From positions 71,716,956 to 71,780,955 of the forward strand of contig CM062292.1 of NCBI GenBank assembly GCA_031216915.1: 64,000 bases of DNA, read 5' to 3'. The translations under genes and the position numbers were made by a program. The stretch comes from Pictodentalium vernedei (lineage: Eukaryota; Mollusca; Scaphopoda; Dentaliida; Dentaliidae). Under the pieces are notes generated by a model. It was not told where the DNA came from. It worked only from the letters and a program-made list of their open reading frames with translations, and did not search any database. This document shows, one piece after another, positions 30,576-42,500 of this stretch (position 1 is the stretch's first letter; each line of letters opens with the position of its first letter).

Positions 30576-32641
30576 GGCAATACATGTAATCGCACAATCA
30601 ATTTTTCTCTTTATTATTAGGCTGTAGTGTACGTCAAATGAACAAGTGTTTCACAAGACTCGGCAAATCACATGACAAATAAAAATTAGAAGCTATTAAT
30701 TTCAGTTCACATTATTTAAGTTGAAGGTGAGAAACGACTTTCCTTAGCTCTTTTGGGGTACATGGTACACACCATATTAAAGTAGTTTGAATTTGGGAAG
30801 GCAAATCAGTCACTGTCGGAGTAAAATGGTCTATCCATGTGGTTGTGAGCACAGGGCCATGGCAGGTAATGGATATCAGTGAAATTAAAAGCTGGCCTAG
30901 CATTCATTCCAATGCAATACTGCAACAAGAGATGTGCTTGCTTCATAACAAGACTGAGTGATTGTGCCCCTTGCACAATACACATGATTTTCCTTGTCCT
31001 TTGGAAATTTTCACGTTATAAATGCAGTATTATGCATTTTTTTCTATAAGAACAAATTATCACAATTCCAAAAGTATTATTCCTAATGTATAATGGGTCC
31101 ATATACTAAATTTGGTCATGAGAATGTGTGACCATATGTTGAATTTAAAATTTGTGTTTATAGCTGAAAATCGAGGAAACCTTCGACATCCTAGAAAAAA
31201 AAAAATCCCCCCTCCCTCACAACAAAATGGAGACACCCTTTCTTGTGCTCGTCCGCAAATTGTTGCTTCAAGTGGCCACGGACTTGAAGTGCTTGCCTGT
31301 CCTCCAATCAGGACAGGTTAGTTTCCCTGTGGGGACAAGTGAAAAATTATCTCATTTGTTGCGAGGGACCAGCATATTCATCTCTAACGTTGTGGTATGA
31401 AACTTCAATCGCATTTATATAAGCAATGGCCCGACAATGCACCAAAACACAGACCCCCACCTCCTTCTGTCGACATGGCCCGGGGGCGACAATAACTAAG
31501 CCCTAGTGCCACTTTCCACAAATATTTGAGAGATTGACTATCGAGGTCTTTCCCCCACCTCACCCCACCCCATCATTCCAGTTCTTAGTAGCTCCAACAT
31601 TTTTCCTAGTGCAAGTGAGCCCTACCATTCTGGGATAAGATATTGGATGTCAATAATTTTTGGATGTTGATATTTCTGTACGTTTGAAATGTTAACTTTG
31701 TCAGCAAACAGGAAGCATCTTCTCTCTCCGATACTGATTTTAGTGTTGTTTTTCTGAAAAATTACACGGAAAACGAATTATTTTAAAAAAAACAGGATTC
31801 TATTCCCAGCCTACCTTATATGACCTGAAATCGGATTTTTCTCTCGATTTCATCCAAATTTCTACAATCTATTTGAATCAGTATTTCACAAGCAAATGAC
31901 AGTTTTTCAGCAAAATATTTAAAACCCTTTAAAAATAAAATGTTTCCGTAAATTGCCGACTTTCAATCTATACCTCTCAATTACAAATCATTCTGACTCG
32001 TATTTAAATTCGCGCACCCCCCTGGTTATATTATATATTATATATAGTACGATATTTTTGACTGCTTGTAATGGCAATGTATGAGTTTTTGAGTGGTGGG
32101 GACTGTTCATACGTAGACAATACATTCCCACGCGGGCTGATCTATATGATTTTGAAATACACACACCTTTACACAGAGCGCTGCTTGGGGGGTATTCCAT
32201 TGGATGTGCGCAACGGTGAGCGTGGGGTCAGCGCAAAAGGGGTGTCTCCCTGTCGTCTAGAGGGAGGGATGAATGAGGCTACAGTACCCATTGAAAAACT
32301 GATCAATTGTACAAAATACCCTTATTTTTCACTCAAAACGTAAATTGACATTGAATGCCTACCCCGAATAATCTAAAAGCGCAGATTTTTCTGAATATAT
32401 TACAAATTACAACATATCACTTGATTTGATATTTTATCCGCAAGGAGTAATTAAGTAATATTAAATATTTAAAAGAAACACGAATCCAACATTTGCGGGT
32501 TTTACTGCAATTGTTTATTTCAAATAATCACGAATATGTGAATTATTATTGTATCTCACTGTTAGTTTTATAACAAGTAATAGTCAATATTTGATATATA
32601 ATCGGTTTCAACCGGTATTCTCAGTCATAAATGCATATATT
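30576..32641. other. Unassigned
   Basis: A+T-rich; no convincing gene, RNA or repeat. Confidence 0.3.
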
Positions 32642-32959
32642 TACAGTTAAAACTAGAAGTCCTGTCATGAAATGTGCGCTTATCTAGGCTTAGTTGCGCG
32701 TAGAAATTGCGAGCAATTGCCACATCGAATGGCATCCAAAGCACGGCAGATTCTCCTGGTTACTCATAGCAAACACAGGCAATGTTTCTGCCAATGGACC
32801 TCCGGGTTACCCGGAGGTCCATTGGCTGAAACATTGCTTGTGCACAGGCCATATGAACATAATTTGATAGCCTTACCATGGTCCTAACGCGTAGATTAAC
32901 TCACAGATCGACGTGCTATTTGCGCGCATTTCATGACAGGACTTCTAGTTTTAACTGTA
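32642..32959. mobile_element. TA-CAGTTAAAACTAG MITE, copy 4
   Basis: Complete, TA-flanked, with central palindrome. Confidence 0.85.
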
Positions 32960-33148
32960 GATCCGAGTGCCAGCATGTCGCACTGTGAAAGACACAAATT
33001 CTGCCATTACGCTCTGTTGTGCAGTGCATAGGCATCTGACCATGTGAAGTGAATGACAATGCGTTTTTGACAAGAGAATTAAAATTGTACTTTTCAGAGG
33101 TGGATCCAGTACTTTTTTAATGAATGGGTGCTAATTAGCCTTACAGGA

Positions 33149-33258
33149 AGTCCAAATTTTGTCCCAAAGTCTGCAATATTATTTTTTGGTTTGGTACGTC
33201 CACAGGACTACCAAGCCAAAAAATATATTGCGGACTTAGGGTCCAAGTTTGGACTACT
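33149..33258. repeat. Fold-back, ~45-bp arms
   Basis: TCCAAATTTTGTCCCAAAGT... pairs with ...CTTAGGGTCCAAGTTTGGA; loop ~14 bp (TACGTCCACAGGAC). Confidence 0.75.
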
Positions 33259-34087
33259 TCATAGTATGGTGCGCTGTATGATCCCAGGTTCGCAGCGGCC
33301 AGTTGTGGAGATTATGAGAGGGTGTGTCCCCCCTGTCGTTGATGGAGAGTCCCTCACGTCGGAAATTTGTTTTGAAAAACTGGGGGCCAAAACTTGTGTT
33401 CCCAGGATTCTGGGGCTGCTGTGGCTGACTCCCCAGACTGTTACTTGATGTGATGTGCTCGTGACCATACGTTCAAGTGACGTAAACGATTTTTTCTTAG
33501 TGTGGCATCAATTCGTGTCCGTGGGAGCACTCGTTATCGATAGGATGGGTGTTAGAACAAAATTCCAACAAAAATAGAGGGGCATGCATCGGGTGCGCAC
33601 CCTCTTGATCTGCCCTTGCTTTTGAATTGAATTAACTGTTTTTATGCTCAAGTATATGTACAGTTTGAGTATTTTTGGGTGGGCCTGATATTTTCCCGAA
33701 AACGAAAACATTTCCCAGTTAATATGTGCAGCAGCATATGCACAGTACGTAATACATACCGCGACGTAGTCCACCCAAGAAGCGCAATATTATACAAGGA
33801 TTACGAAAAAAAGATGTGTAGATGACTCTGTCTTAGTCTCTGTTATAGAGGAATTTGAGGTGGGGGTGGGGGTGGAGGTGCAGTGGAGTGGGGCGCATAT
33901 CCCCCCCCCCCCCCCCCCCCCCCCTGCAAAGTAACCCCTAATCCCAAATAAACATGTGGCGATGTTTGAAGTCAGTCCAAAACAAAACACAAATAGAAAG
34001 GTTCGGAGACGTCGGAAGCTCCAGAAATAGAGGATGGGGAGCACCTTTTTTGCTGGGTAACCGTAGGGTTGTTTTACGGAAAATAAT
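33259..34087. other. Unassigned; poly-C 33901-33924
   Basis: G-rich GGGGGTGG repeats precede a run of 24 C. No gene. Confidence 0.35.
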
Positions 34088-34285
34088 ATTTTTATACTGT
34101 ACCAATGACCCAGACTTAGCTGGTGCTAACTCCAACAAAACCAGGGCCAAACACAAATTTTGCCCCCCAATCCCCAAAATTTGCATCCAAAACAAAAAGA
34201 AATCATGTCCTAAAGGACCTCCATACTACGCCTCTACTGCGCATGCGCAGTGACGCAGTCGTCCCGAAATTGGCGCCAATTATCA
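34088..34285. repeat. DIRS B left inverted terminal repeat
   Basis: 198 bp, with ACTGCGCATGCGCAGT at 34236-34251. Confidence 0.9.
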
Positions 34286-35168
34286 TTCTTTCTCTGTTTG
34301 GCCCTTCATCAGTCAACATCTCACTGATCTTTGTGCTTGTAAATCTCAGTTTAAAGGATGCCAGACACGTAATTTTTGGAGAAAATGTGATTCTAAGGAG
34401 GATAGAAGGAGGAGAGGAAAAAGAAGTGGCAAAAAATAATCAGGGCTGTACTTAAAATTTTTTGATGAAATTATGTTAAGTTGCCTATTTTCGAGGCATG
34501 GGCCTCTTGTTGTCATTCTTGCTAATTGTTGCACTGCTTATTCAGTGTTTCCTCTCCCCTAGCCTTCTAAAGTCCCCCCGGGCAATTCTCCCATGCTTTT
34601 GGCATATTTTTGAGAAATTTCATTTCTAAAATTTCCTGGGAGAGTTGCTTGGTTACAGAATGTTTTCTGTTATTTTCCCCATAGTTACGTTTTCACCCAT
34701 GGGTGTATAACGTTTGTGTTCTGCATCTTCCATCTGATGTTCTACAGATTCTCCCCTGGGAGTCTCTGTTTTGCATCAGATAGAGTGTAATTGATGGCCA
34801 GTTTTTTCAGTGCCTGGAGTCATGTTTTCTAGTGTGTTTACACTGTTTGTTTTCATTGGCAACAGCCTTTTTTTGAGGGGGGCTGTTTGCCTTTGTGGTA
34901 GTTTATCTCATTATAAGATACATTTATATTATCCGAAAGTGTCTCATTAATTATTTTATATAAATTTAAAATTTTTGACCACACTTTGCCATCGGATCCA
35001 TCGGGGCTCAACGTTACTTTTCAGCAACTTGGGCTTCTCTGAAAAAATATTTTTTCAAAATTATTTTGTTTTGCAATTGTTTTTTCATTTATTAATGCAT
35101 CATGTTATTATGTATCTTTGTGTCAGGGGTTTTTGCGAGTAACTAGGACTTATTGTTGTTCTTTCACA

Positions 35169-37271
35169 ATGAAGGGACATTGTTCAAATTGTAATAGGAA
35201 GAAATCTTCCTCTGACTTTCATGATCATTGTATTAATTGTAGTCAGTGTTCTCGCATTAATCCCTGTCCTATATGTGAACATTGGGATGAGAAACATTGG
35301 AAACGTGTGTCACGATATGTTGTTTCTGGAGAAAGAGCGATGCCGGCTCTTTCTCCACAAGGTCACTCTACTCTCTCAGTTTCTATTTCAGAGGAACCAG
35401 AACAGGGTGATGTTTCCATGTTATCTTCTTCAAGTGTGCGTCCGTCGTCACAAATGAATTCAGAGCTAGCGGCAAAAGTGCTCATGGAGATTAGACAAAT
35501 GTCGTCCGCTAGCTCGCCCGGTGTAGCGTCCATTCACCGAATGGTTCGGCAGCCGGGTTCATCCGATGCGGTCCAAGAGGAAATTTTGGGTGATGCGAGC
35601 ACTATAAACATAATAGATGCACACCCAGTGACGGCGGATAGTAAGCGAGAACGGAGGAAGCCTTTTAGTCCGGTTTCTAGCTCGTCCAGGTCCAGCCGGG
35701 CCGCGAGCGAGAGAGGTCCCTCTCTCGTACAACAACATCTGGGACCAGATGTTGTGGTACAAAATGTGTCTTTAGCGGAGCATACGTCCGTCGCTCGGGA
35801 CGCTCCGTTGTATAAGCAGTCTGCAGAGACTGTTAAGGCTTCCTCTTCTCGTCAGTGCACACGACCGCACCTTGGCTGCGTGACCGCCGATATTTTACCA
35901 GCTTCGCCGATGAAGGATTCTTCGGCGACCAGGTCACACCATCCGGCAGCCAGGGATTCGAGACCGATGGACTCCGGACGTTTGCATAGGAAAAGTATGC
36001 GGGAGCCATCTGATGCGGAGCTGCCCTCGGCGAAGCAGCGAAAGACTGCGCCTCCGCAGGTCTCGACGTCGGACATTCTTGTGCAGATAGCACAGCTTAT
36101 CGCAGCATCCCAGCAGCCGACAGAAACGGTGTCGGATCGAGAATTATTCGACGGCGCTGGGTCGGTACGCTCCGCCGAAGCATCGGGGGCGGACGACCGG
36201 GAACATCGGGAGGTCCGACCGGATGGTGAAAGAGATACGGATGACTTGGAGCTATCCCTTTCGGAACAACATAAAGCTGCCGTGGACTTCATCCGGCACT
36301 TTCTCCCTCAAGTTGTTCCATCGGGCCAGACTGCTGCGCTTCCGGACAAGAGAATTATAGCGTCATTGGACTCTGAATTTTTTGAGCGGTTCAGGGACAT
36401 CGCTCCCGAGTTTCCGTCGCAGTCCAATAATGTTGCAAGAACATTTGAATTATTGAACGACGCTATATTTAAACTTGCTTCCAGGACGGGGAAAGCAGGT
36501 TTCTTGTCCGCTAATACTCTTAACCTGCCTTTCATTAATGCAAGGAATAAATTCGATACGGCAGGACAGGGTATACCGAGAGTTCCTCTGCGTATGGACG
36601 ACGAGGCGGAAGACTTAGAGCTATCATTACCGTCGTCAGCTTCTATTCCAACCGCGGTGTTGGAAACAGCTATTGCGTCTAACAGAGCCAATTTAGATGC
36701 CTTATCTTACGCAGATCACCTTACTAAGGCGTTATCACTGCGCCTTCAAGGGGAAGAGTTTCAGGATATACAATCCTCTTTAAGACTTCTTTCAAGGGCA
36801 GTAGCTTATTCCACATGTAACTCCGCCCTTTCAGTGGCAAATCTGGAGTTGGTTAGACGTGACGCAGCCCTAGCTACATCCACACTAGTGGATTCTAAGG
36901 TGAAGAACTCTCTTAGAGTCGCTTCGGTCTCAGGAGAACTTCTCTTTGACGGCAAGCTTTCCGCTATTTATGATAAAATTAAAAAGAAAGCTAATGATTC
37001 TCTGTTGTTCAGATCGGCTCCTAAAAAGTCGGATACAGCAGACACGAATAAGACAGGCACTTCTGGGTCTAATGCGCCCAAGAGAGGTTCCTATAGAGGT
37101 TCCGGTGCGTCCTCTTGGTCTTATTCGAGAGACCGTCAGGATAGCGACTCTCGTTCGGGACGTCCTTCAGGCCGGGACAATCGGTCGGACGCCCCGAGGT
37201 CGACGAGGCGAGGTGCGGGTCGTGGAAGACGTGGTTTCTCCTACCGCAGGCCTCGCAGGTCCAGGAGGTGA
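35169..37271 (+). CDS. DIRS B ORF1, Gag-like protein
   Basis: An intact 700-residue frame from the ATG equivalent to that of copy A (an in-frame ATG 51 bp upstream, at 35118, is not shared with A). Same cysteine cluster (CSNC, CINCSQC, CPIC), core helices and Arg-rich tail. It carries four extra residues (SYRG) before the Ser/Arg-rich end. The stop and following bases AGGAGGTGATGGC are identical to A and C. Confidence 0.85.
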   Translation: MKGHCSNCNRKKSSSDFHDHCINCSQCSRINPCPICEHWDEKHWKRVSRYVVSGERAMPALSPQGHSTLSVSISEEPEQGDVSMLSSSSVRPSSQMNSELAAKVLMEIRQMSSASSPGVASIHRMVRQPGSSDAVQEEILGDASTINIIDAHPVTADSKRERRKPFSPVSSSSRSSRAASERGPSLVQQHLGPDVVVQNVSLAEHTSVARDAPLYKQSAETVKASSSRQCTRPHLGCVTADILPASPMKDSSATRSHHPAARDSRPMDSGRLHRKSMREPSDAELPSAKQRKTAPPQVSTSDILVQIAQLIAASQQPTETVSDRELFDGAGSVRSAEASGADDREHREVRPDGERDTDDLELSLSEQHKAAVDFIRHFLPQVVPSGQTAALPDKRIIASLDSEFFERFRDIAPEFPSQSNNVARTFELLNDAIFKLASRTGKAGFLSANTLNLPFINARNKFDTAGQGIPRVPLRMDDEAEDLELSLPSSASIPTAVLETAIASNRANLDALSYADHLTKALSLRLQGEEFQDIQSSLRLLSRAVAYSTCNSALSVANLELVRRDAALATSTLVDSKVKNSLRVASVSGELLFDGKLSAIYDKIKKKANDSLLFRSAPKKSDTADTNKTGTSGSNAPKRGSYRGSGASSWSYSRDRQDSDSRSGRPSGRDNRSDAPRSTRRGAGRGRRGFSYRRPRRSRR

Positions 37272-39228
37272 TGGCTTAAACCTCTATCGCGTTCCGGTTG
37301 GCGGAAGGTTGTCAAGTTTTTCACAAGAGTGGGCGTCGATTACGGACGACCCTTGGGTGAGAGGAGTGACTTCGGAAGATCTAAAGATATCCTTCAAACG
37401 AAAGCCTCCATTAACTCGAAGTCCAAAGTGGACTCATCTTCCGTCAAATCCACAGAAAAGAGACGCTCTGTTATCAGAGGTGCAGTCTCTTTTAATGAAG
37501 AACGCGGTAGAGGTCGTAGAAAACCAGGAATCTCTGGGATTCTACAGCCATCTGTTTCTGGTTCCGAAACCAGACGGCTCGTTCCGTCCAGTCATAGATT
37601 TGAGCTGGATAAACAAGCTGATCGTCGCTCCGAAGTTTTATATGGAGACGATTCGATCGGTCAGAGCGAGTATTCGGGTGAACGATTATGCAACGAGCAT
37701 AGATCTCAAAGATGCGTACTTTCACGTCATGGTACATCCGACATTCTGAAAGTATCTACGCTTCTCAGTCCTAGGAGTGGTGTATCAATTCCGGGCGATG
37801 TGCTTCGGATTGAATCTAGCACCCTGGGCTTTCACTCGGGTAATGAACTCGGTAATGATCTACTTCCGAGCTCATTCGTCTGCGGTAACGTCGGCCTACC
37901 TGGACGACATTCTTCAGAGGTACGGCAACGAGTTAACGCTTCAGAACGATGTTCAGAATCTTCTTCTATTGCTCCGACGTCTCGGTTTTATAGTAAACGA
38001 GGAGAAGTCGGATCTGGTGCCGTCCAAGTCATTCACTCATCTGGGAATGAGCTTCGAGACGCACAACAATCTCGTTCGTCTGCCGTTAACCAGAGCGAAA
38101 TTAGTCAGTTGTTACGCTCGCTATTGTCTGCACGCAGACAAAGTCACGGCGAGAGAATTTATGAGACTGATAGGTCTGTGCGGAGCCGCCGCGGATTTCA
38201 TTCCGATGGGGCGGCTACGCACACATCCTCTTCAAATTTTCCTGACTCAGAATTGGAGTGTGAAAATTCATTCGCTCGATGTAGACGTTCTCTTGTCAGA
38301 TCAAGTGAAACAAGAGATTCAGACTTGGGAAAACATTCAGTGGTTAACTCAAGGAGTTCCGCTGCAGTTGCCGGATCCGAGTTTTACCGTTATGACGGAT
38401 GCCAGTCAAACAGGTTGGGGTGCATCATTAATCCCAACGGATTCGAGATGCCAGGGTCTTTGGGATCCGCAATACCTGTGCAAGCACATAAACATCAAGG
38501 AAATGATGTCAATTTGGCTTGCGTTACGTCACTGGATGGACATTATTCACGATGCTCATGTCCAAATCCTATCCGACAATACGACAGTAGTGGCGTATAT
38601 ACGGAATCAGGGAGGCACTCATTCAGTTCCATTGTTCAATCTAACGGAAAGAATCCTTCTGTTTGCGTTAGAACATCACGTTCTTCTTTCGGTCCGTCAC
38701 ATACCGGGTCGTCTGAATGTGCTAGCAGACTCCCTTTCACGAAAGGGTCGCTTGTTGCCGTCGGAGTGGACTCTCAACAAACAAGTATTCAATCAGATTT
38801 GCTACCAATGGGAACGGCCAATGATAGACTTATTTGCGACACATCTCAACAATCAATTGCAGACGTATGTGTCTCCGTGTCCGGATCCAGGAGCATTTGC
38901 AGTAGACGCTCTGTCGATCCCTTGGGACGGAATGATAGGATATGCGTATCCTCCAGCGCCGTTAATTCAACAAGTATTGCTAAAGATAAAACAATCTCAA
39001 TGCAAGATTCTGTTGGTAGCATCTCTGTCGCCACAGAGACCGTGGATAAATCTACTCAGGTGTCTGTTGTGGGACCTACCGCGGAAGCTTCCTCCACGAG
39101 AGGATCTTCTTTCGCAGGGGAAATTGCGCCAACTCCATCACAACCCGCAAGGTCTCAACCTTCACGTTTTTCCGTTGTGCGGTCCTTCTTGCATGGCAAG
39201 CACTTTACAGGACGAGCAGTGGACGTGA
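36970..39228 (+). pseudogene. DIRS B ORF2, broken by nonsense codons
   Basis: The frame carries intact RT, RNase H (SDNTTVV, Asp present at 38575-38577) and methyltransferase-like motifs, but AGA has become TGA at 37747-37749, between the DAYFHV and FGLNLAPW motifs of RT. A second change (CGA to TGA, 39226-39228) ends it 11 codons earlier than in A. The frame resumes normally after the first stop. No RT can be made without readthrough. Confidence 0.85.
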
Positions 39229-40217
39229 TTTCTAACTGTAGGAGGACCTCCTCTTCGCTAAACTATGCGGCTAAGTGGAAGGTTTTTCGTCGTTGGTGTA
39301 GGGATCATTCTGTAGATATATTTGATCCCTCTATACCAGACATTGCAAACTTTCTAGTATACTTGTTTGACGAAATCAAACTGCAGCCTGTTACTATAAA
39401 GGGTTATAGATCTATGTTATCTGATACCTATGCACATCATGATAGTTTACAAATTGGATCTAATGTTTCTTTATCGAAGTTGGTTAGAAACTTTTCGATA
39501 AATAGACCCAGAACTCTTAGATTAATTCCTAAGTGGAATTTAGCTTGGGTTCTCCTTAAATTGAAGGAAAAGCCATTTGAACCTCTTGGGACAGTAGATT
39601 TCAAATTCTTATCTTATAAGACAGCTTTTCTCTTAGCTTTCTCTTCTGCCAGAAGAGTCAGTGAGCTTCATGCACTATCGTTGGATGATTCTCATTATCG
39701 TAGTGTTGGGAACACTATCACCTTCACTACTAATGTGGGTTTTTTAGCTAAGAATCAGGCTCCTAATAAATATCCGGAACCTATTGTTATTAAGGCTCTT
39801 CCGTCTTCAGACGGGCGTAGGCCTTTACTCTGTCCTGTTAGAGCACTACGTATCTATAAACAGAGATCTCAGTTTATCAGAAAGGGACGGAAACGTTTCT
39901 TTCTGTCTTTGATGCCTGATAGAAAGGACATTTCAGTCCATTCTATTGCTAGATGGATTCAGTTAACTATCCGTACTGCTTATGAAGATTTATCTTCTTC
40001 TCAGCAGTCTGTGCTTAAGATTTCTGCTCATGAAGTAAGAGCTCTTTCTACTTACTGGGCTTATGCTAATAGTGTTGCTATTACAGATTTAATGAAGGCT
40101 GCTTATTGGTCTCAGCCATCCACATTTACGAATTTTTATCTCAGAAATATTGAGTCCATTTCTGGAGACCTGCATTGTTTAGGTCCGTTATCTGTTGCTC
40201 AGAATGTCGTCCACTAA
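37329..40217 (+). CDS. DIRS B ORF3: tyrosine recombinase
   Basis: A 962-codon open frame in the same frame as ORF1. The recombinase domain is the last ~330 residues: ARRVSELHAL, HEVRAL, YWSQPSTF and FYLRNI are all present, so catalytic residues are intact. One odd residue is Tyr for Ser in STYWAYAN near the HxxR box. The upstream ~640 codons overprint ORF2. Confidence 0.85.
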   Translation: MGVDYGRPLGERSDFGRSKDILQTKASINSKSKVDSSSVKSTEKRRSVIRGAVSFNEERGRGRRKPGISGILQPSVSGSETRRLVPSSHRFELDKQADRRSEVLYGDDSIGQSEYSGERLCNEHRSQRCVLSRHGTSDILKVSTLLSPRSGVSIPGDVLRIESSTLGFHSGNELGNDLLPSSFVCGNVGLPGRHSSEVRQRVNASERCSESSSIAPTSRFYSKRGEVGSGAVQVIHSSGNELRDAQQSRSSAVNQSEISQLLRSLLSARRQSHGERIYETDRSVRSRRGFHSDGAATHTSSSNFPDSELECENSFARCRRSLVRSSETRDSDLGKHSVVNSRSSAAVAGSEFYRYDGCQSNRLGCIINPNGFEMPGSLGSAIPVQAHKHQGNDVNLACVTSLDGHYSRCSCPNPIRQYDSSGVYTESGRHSFSSIVQSNGKNPSVCVRTSRSSFGPSHTGSSECASRLPFTKGSLVAVGVDSQQTSIQSDLLPMGTANDRLICDTSQQSIADVCVSVSGSRSICSRRSVDPLGRNDRICVSSSAVNSTSIAKDKTISMQDSVGSISVATETVDKSTQVSVVGPTAEASSTRGSSFAGEIAPTPSQPARSQPSRFSVVRSFLHGKHFTGRAVDVISNCRRTSSSLNYAAKWKVFRRWCRDHSVDIFDPSIPDIANFLVYLFDEIKLQPVTIKGYRSMLSDTYAHHDSLQIGSNVSLSKLVRNFSINRPRTLRLIPKWNLAWVLLKLKEKPFEPLGTVDFKFLSYKTAFLLAFSSARRVSELHALSLDDSHYRSVGNTITFTTNVGFLAKNQAPNKYPEPIVIKALPSSDGRRPLLCPVRALRIYKQRSQFIRKGRKRFFLSLMPDRKDISVHSIARWIQLTIRTAYEDLSSSQQSVLKISAHEVRALSTYWAYANSVAITDLMKAAYWSQPSTFTNFYLRNIESISGDLHCLGPLSVAQNVVH

Positions 40218-40818
40218 ACAGTTGCAACTATAGTTATGCAGGCTTTCAGTTCCGGCAGTGACTCCGTCCGGCTGCCCTCTTGGCTCTGGGCTATTTGACC
40301 CAGGGCAAGGGGAAGGGGGGGGGGGGGGGGGGGTGTTCCCTTATGTCACCTGCTTTATAGTGAAAATCAAGGGAATGCCTCCTCCAAGTCAGTATTTCTG
40401 AGTCACTTCCGGGATGGTTTTAAAGTGTAATATTAATGTTTAAATTCATTCATGTCTTATTTTTAAAGTGTAGCTCGGTGTGAAGCATTTGTATATGTCA
40501 AGTGTCAAACGGGCTTTAATATACAATACTCGGACACTTTTAAATGATTATAAAGAGTCTCAATTCTCTGGACTACTTTATTTATTGGCTTGCTTTAAAA
40601 ATAATTAGTATAAGGGTTATACTGGATGTTAATAGAGAACATGAATGTTATTGTGCTCAATTATTAAGGGTAGTGTATCTTTCTAATTTAATATTAAATA
40701 AGAAAGATACATGTAAAGCCTAATACTCCTTTTCTCCTTAAGGGGTTACCTCTTTACTATATAGTTGAGCTTATTGGATTTTCCTCTATGTCCTAGGCCC
40801 TCCAGCCTGTTTACTATT

Positions 40819-40907
40819 CAGCTAAGTCTGGGTCATTGGTACAGTATAAAAATGTTAAAAAATTTATAGTAATTTATATATTTTTTATACTTACCAATGA
40901 CCCAGAC
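40819..40907. repeat. DIRS B internal complementary region (89 bp)
   Basis: Junction at 40853/40854; same composition as in A. Confidence 0.9.
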
Positions 40908-40986
40908 GGGGATGGCCCTCCCTGGAGTTGGGAACTCTTGCCTCCCCGCTGAGTACATAGCGCTGACCAGGCACTGCCAGTAAGAA

Positions 40987-41210
40987 TGATAATTGGCGCC
41001 AATTTCGGGACGACTGCGTCACTGCGCATGCGCAGTAGAGGCGTAGTATGGAGGTCCTTTAGGACATGATTTCTTTTTGTTTTGGATGCAAATTTTGGGG
41101 ATTGGGGGGCAAAATTTGTGTTTGGCCCTGGTTTTGTTGGAGTTAGCACCAGCTAAGTCTGGGTCATTGGTAAGTATAAAAAATATATAAATTACTATAA
41201 ATTTTTTAAC
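40987..41210. repeat. DIRS B right inverted terminal repeat (224 bp)
   Basis: NRF-1-type palindrome at 41021-41036. Confidence 0.9.
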
Positions 41211-41307
41211 TTTTGTGGGGCTTGGAGGGGTACCTTTTCATCGCATGTGTCATGAATACGGAACAAAATTACTTGCAACTCGGGGAAGGGAAAACATGAT
41301 CACGTTT

Positions 41308-41612
41308 TACAGTTAAAACTAGAAGTCCTGTCATGAAATGCGCACAAATAGCACGTTGATATGCGCGTTAATGTGCACGTTATGGCCTAATTAAAGCTAT
41401 CATATTCTGTACATATGGCCTGTGCACAGGCAATGTTTCAGCCAATGGACCTCTGGGTAACCCGGAGGTCCATTGGCAGAAACATTGCATGTGTTTGCTA
41501 TGAGTAACCAGGAGAACCTGCTGTGCTTTGGATGCCATTCGATATGGCAATTGTGCGCAATTTAGCCTAGATAAGCGCACTATTCATGACAGGACTTCTA
41601 GTTTTAACTGTA
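41308..41612. mobile_element. TA-CAGTTAAAACTAG MITE, copy 5
   Basis: Complete, TA-flanked; slightly shorter than the others. It abuts a LINE fragment. Confidence 0.85.
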
Positions 41613-42500
41613 CCACAGCTCACACCCCAAGTCTCTATAATTTTGATCCAAATCAATTAACCGCACTTATAAATACAGAGCTCGGAAAAATATTTGAATG
41701 GTGCTGTGCGAATCAACTTGTTTTAAATGCTACTAAAACTAAATACATTTTAATCAATCCCTTCGGCCAAAAAAACAACAATTCATCACAACATTCTAAT
41801 AAACAGCCATATTTTAAGTAAAGTTGGTTCAAATGATACAGAGAAATCTCTTAAATTTTTAGGAATACATGTTGATGATAGTCTATCGTATACGCACGGT
41901 ATATCTCAACTTTCTTCCAAGATTGCTTGGCGAATTTCGCTCTAAATAAAGTGAAGACTACACTTCCCCATGAAGCGATGAAAACACTTTATTATGCCCT
42001 GATACACACACATTTAGTGTATGGGATAAATGTTTGGGGCAATGCTAGAACAATTAAAAAGATACTGCTTCTTCAGAAATGCTCCATCCGCATAATAAAC
42101 AACAAGCGATACAAAGCACACACTGATACCCTCTTTCGGGAAAATAAAATTCTTAAACAACCTCTTTAAACTCCATGCGTGCTTGTTCATATTTGATTGG
42201 TATCATGATAACTTGCCTGTATCCTTCAGACACTACTTCCACCCTGTAGTCAACACTACAGGTTGAGCTAGTAGAAGGAGAGATCTTCTCCAAATTGGCA
42301 GAACAAGAACAAGGGCTCTTGAAAACTTTCCAACACACATATAGGCCTACCCTAAACTCTGGAATGACTTAGACCTCGATTTACATAACATAAGTAACAG
42401 AAACATTTTCAAAAAACGATTAACCTTAAAATTATTGTCCCAATACTCCGATAACATCGACTGTAATAATCCATACTGTAACGAATGCTTTGTTTAACAA
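41613..42500 (+). pseudogene. Non-LTR retrotransposon RT, C-terminal fragment
   Basis: Successive frames read LTALINTELGKIFEWCCANQLVLNATKT, then KFLGIHVDDSLSY, then LPHEAMKTLYYALIHTHLVYGINVWG and LLLQKCSIRIIN, then an R-rich end resembling W..LP..I. These are the thumb and post-RT motifs of LINE-type (jockey/CR1-like) reverse transcriptases. At least three frame changes occur; the YADD core is lost at the MITE junction. Dead fragment. Confidence 0.7.

Larger units (their letters stand above)
34088..41210 (+). mobile_element. DIRS retrotransposon, copy B (7123 bp)
   Basis: Same layout as A. ITRs 34088-34285 and 40987-41210, internal complementary region 40819-40907. Belongs with C by a 12-bp ORF1 insertion, a 6-bp ORF3 deletion and shared ITR variants. 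ORF1 and ORF3 are open; ORF2 has two nonsense codons. Confidence 0.93.

Noticed and set aside
33128-33448. 106-residue frame
   Set aside because: Mostly covers a fold-back hairpin (33149-33258); no similarity seen.
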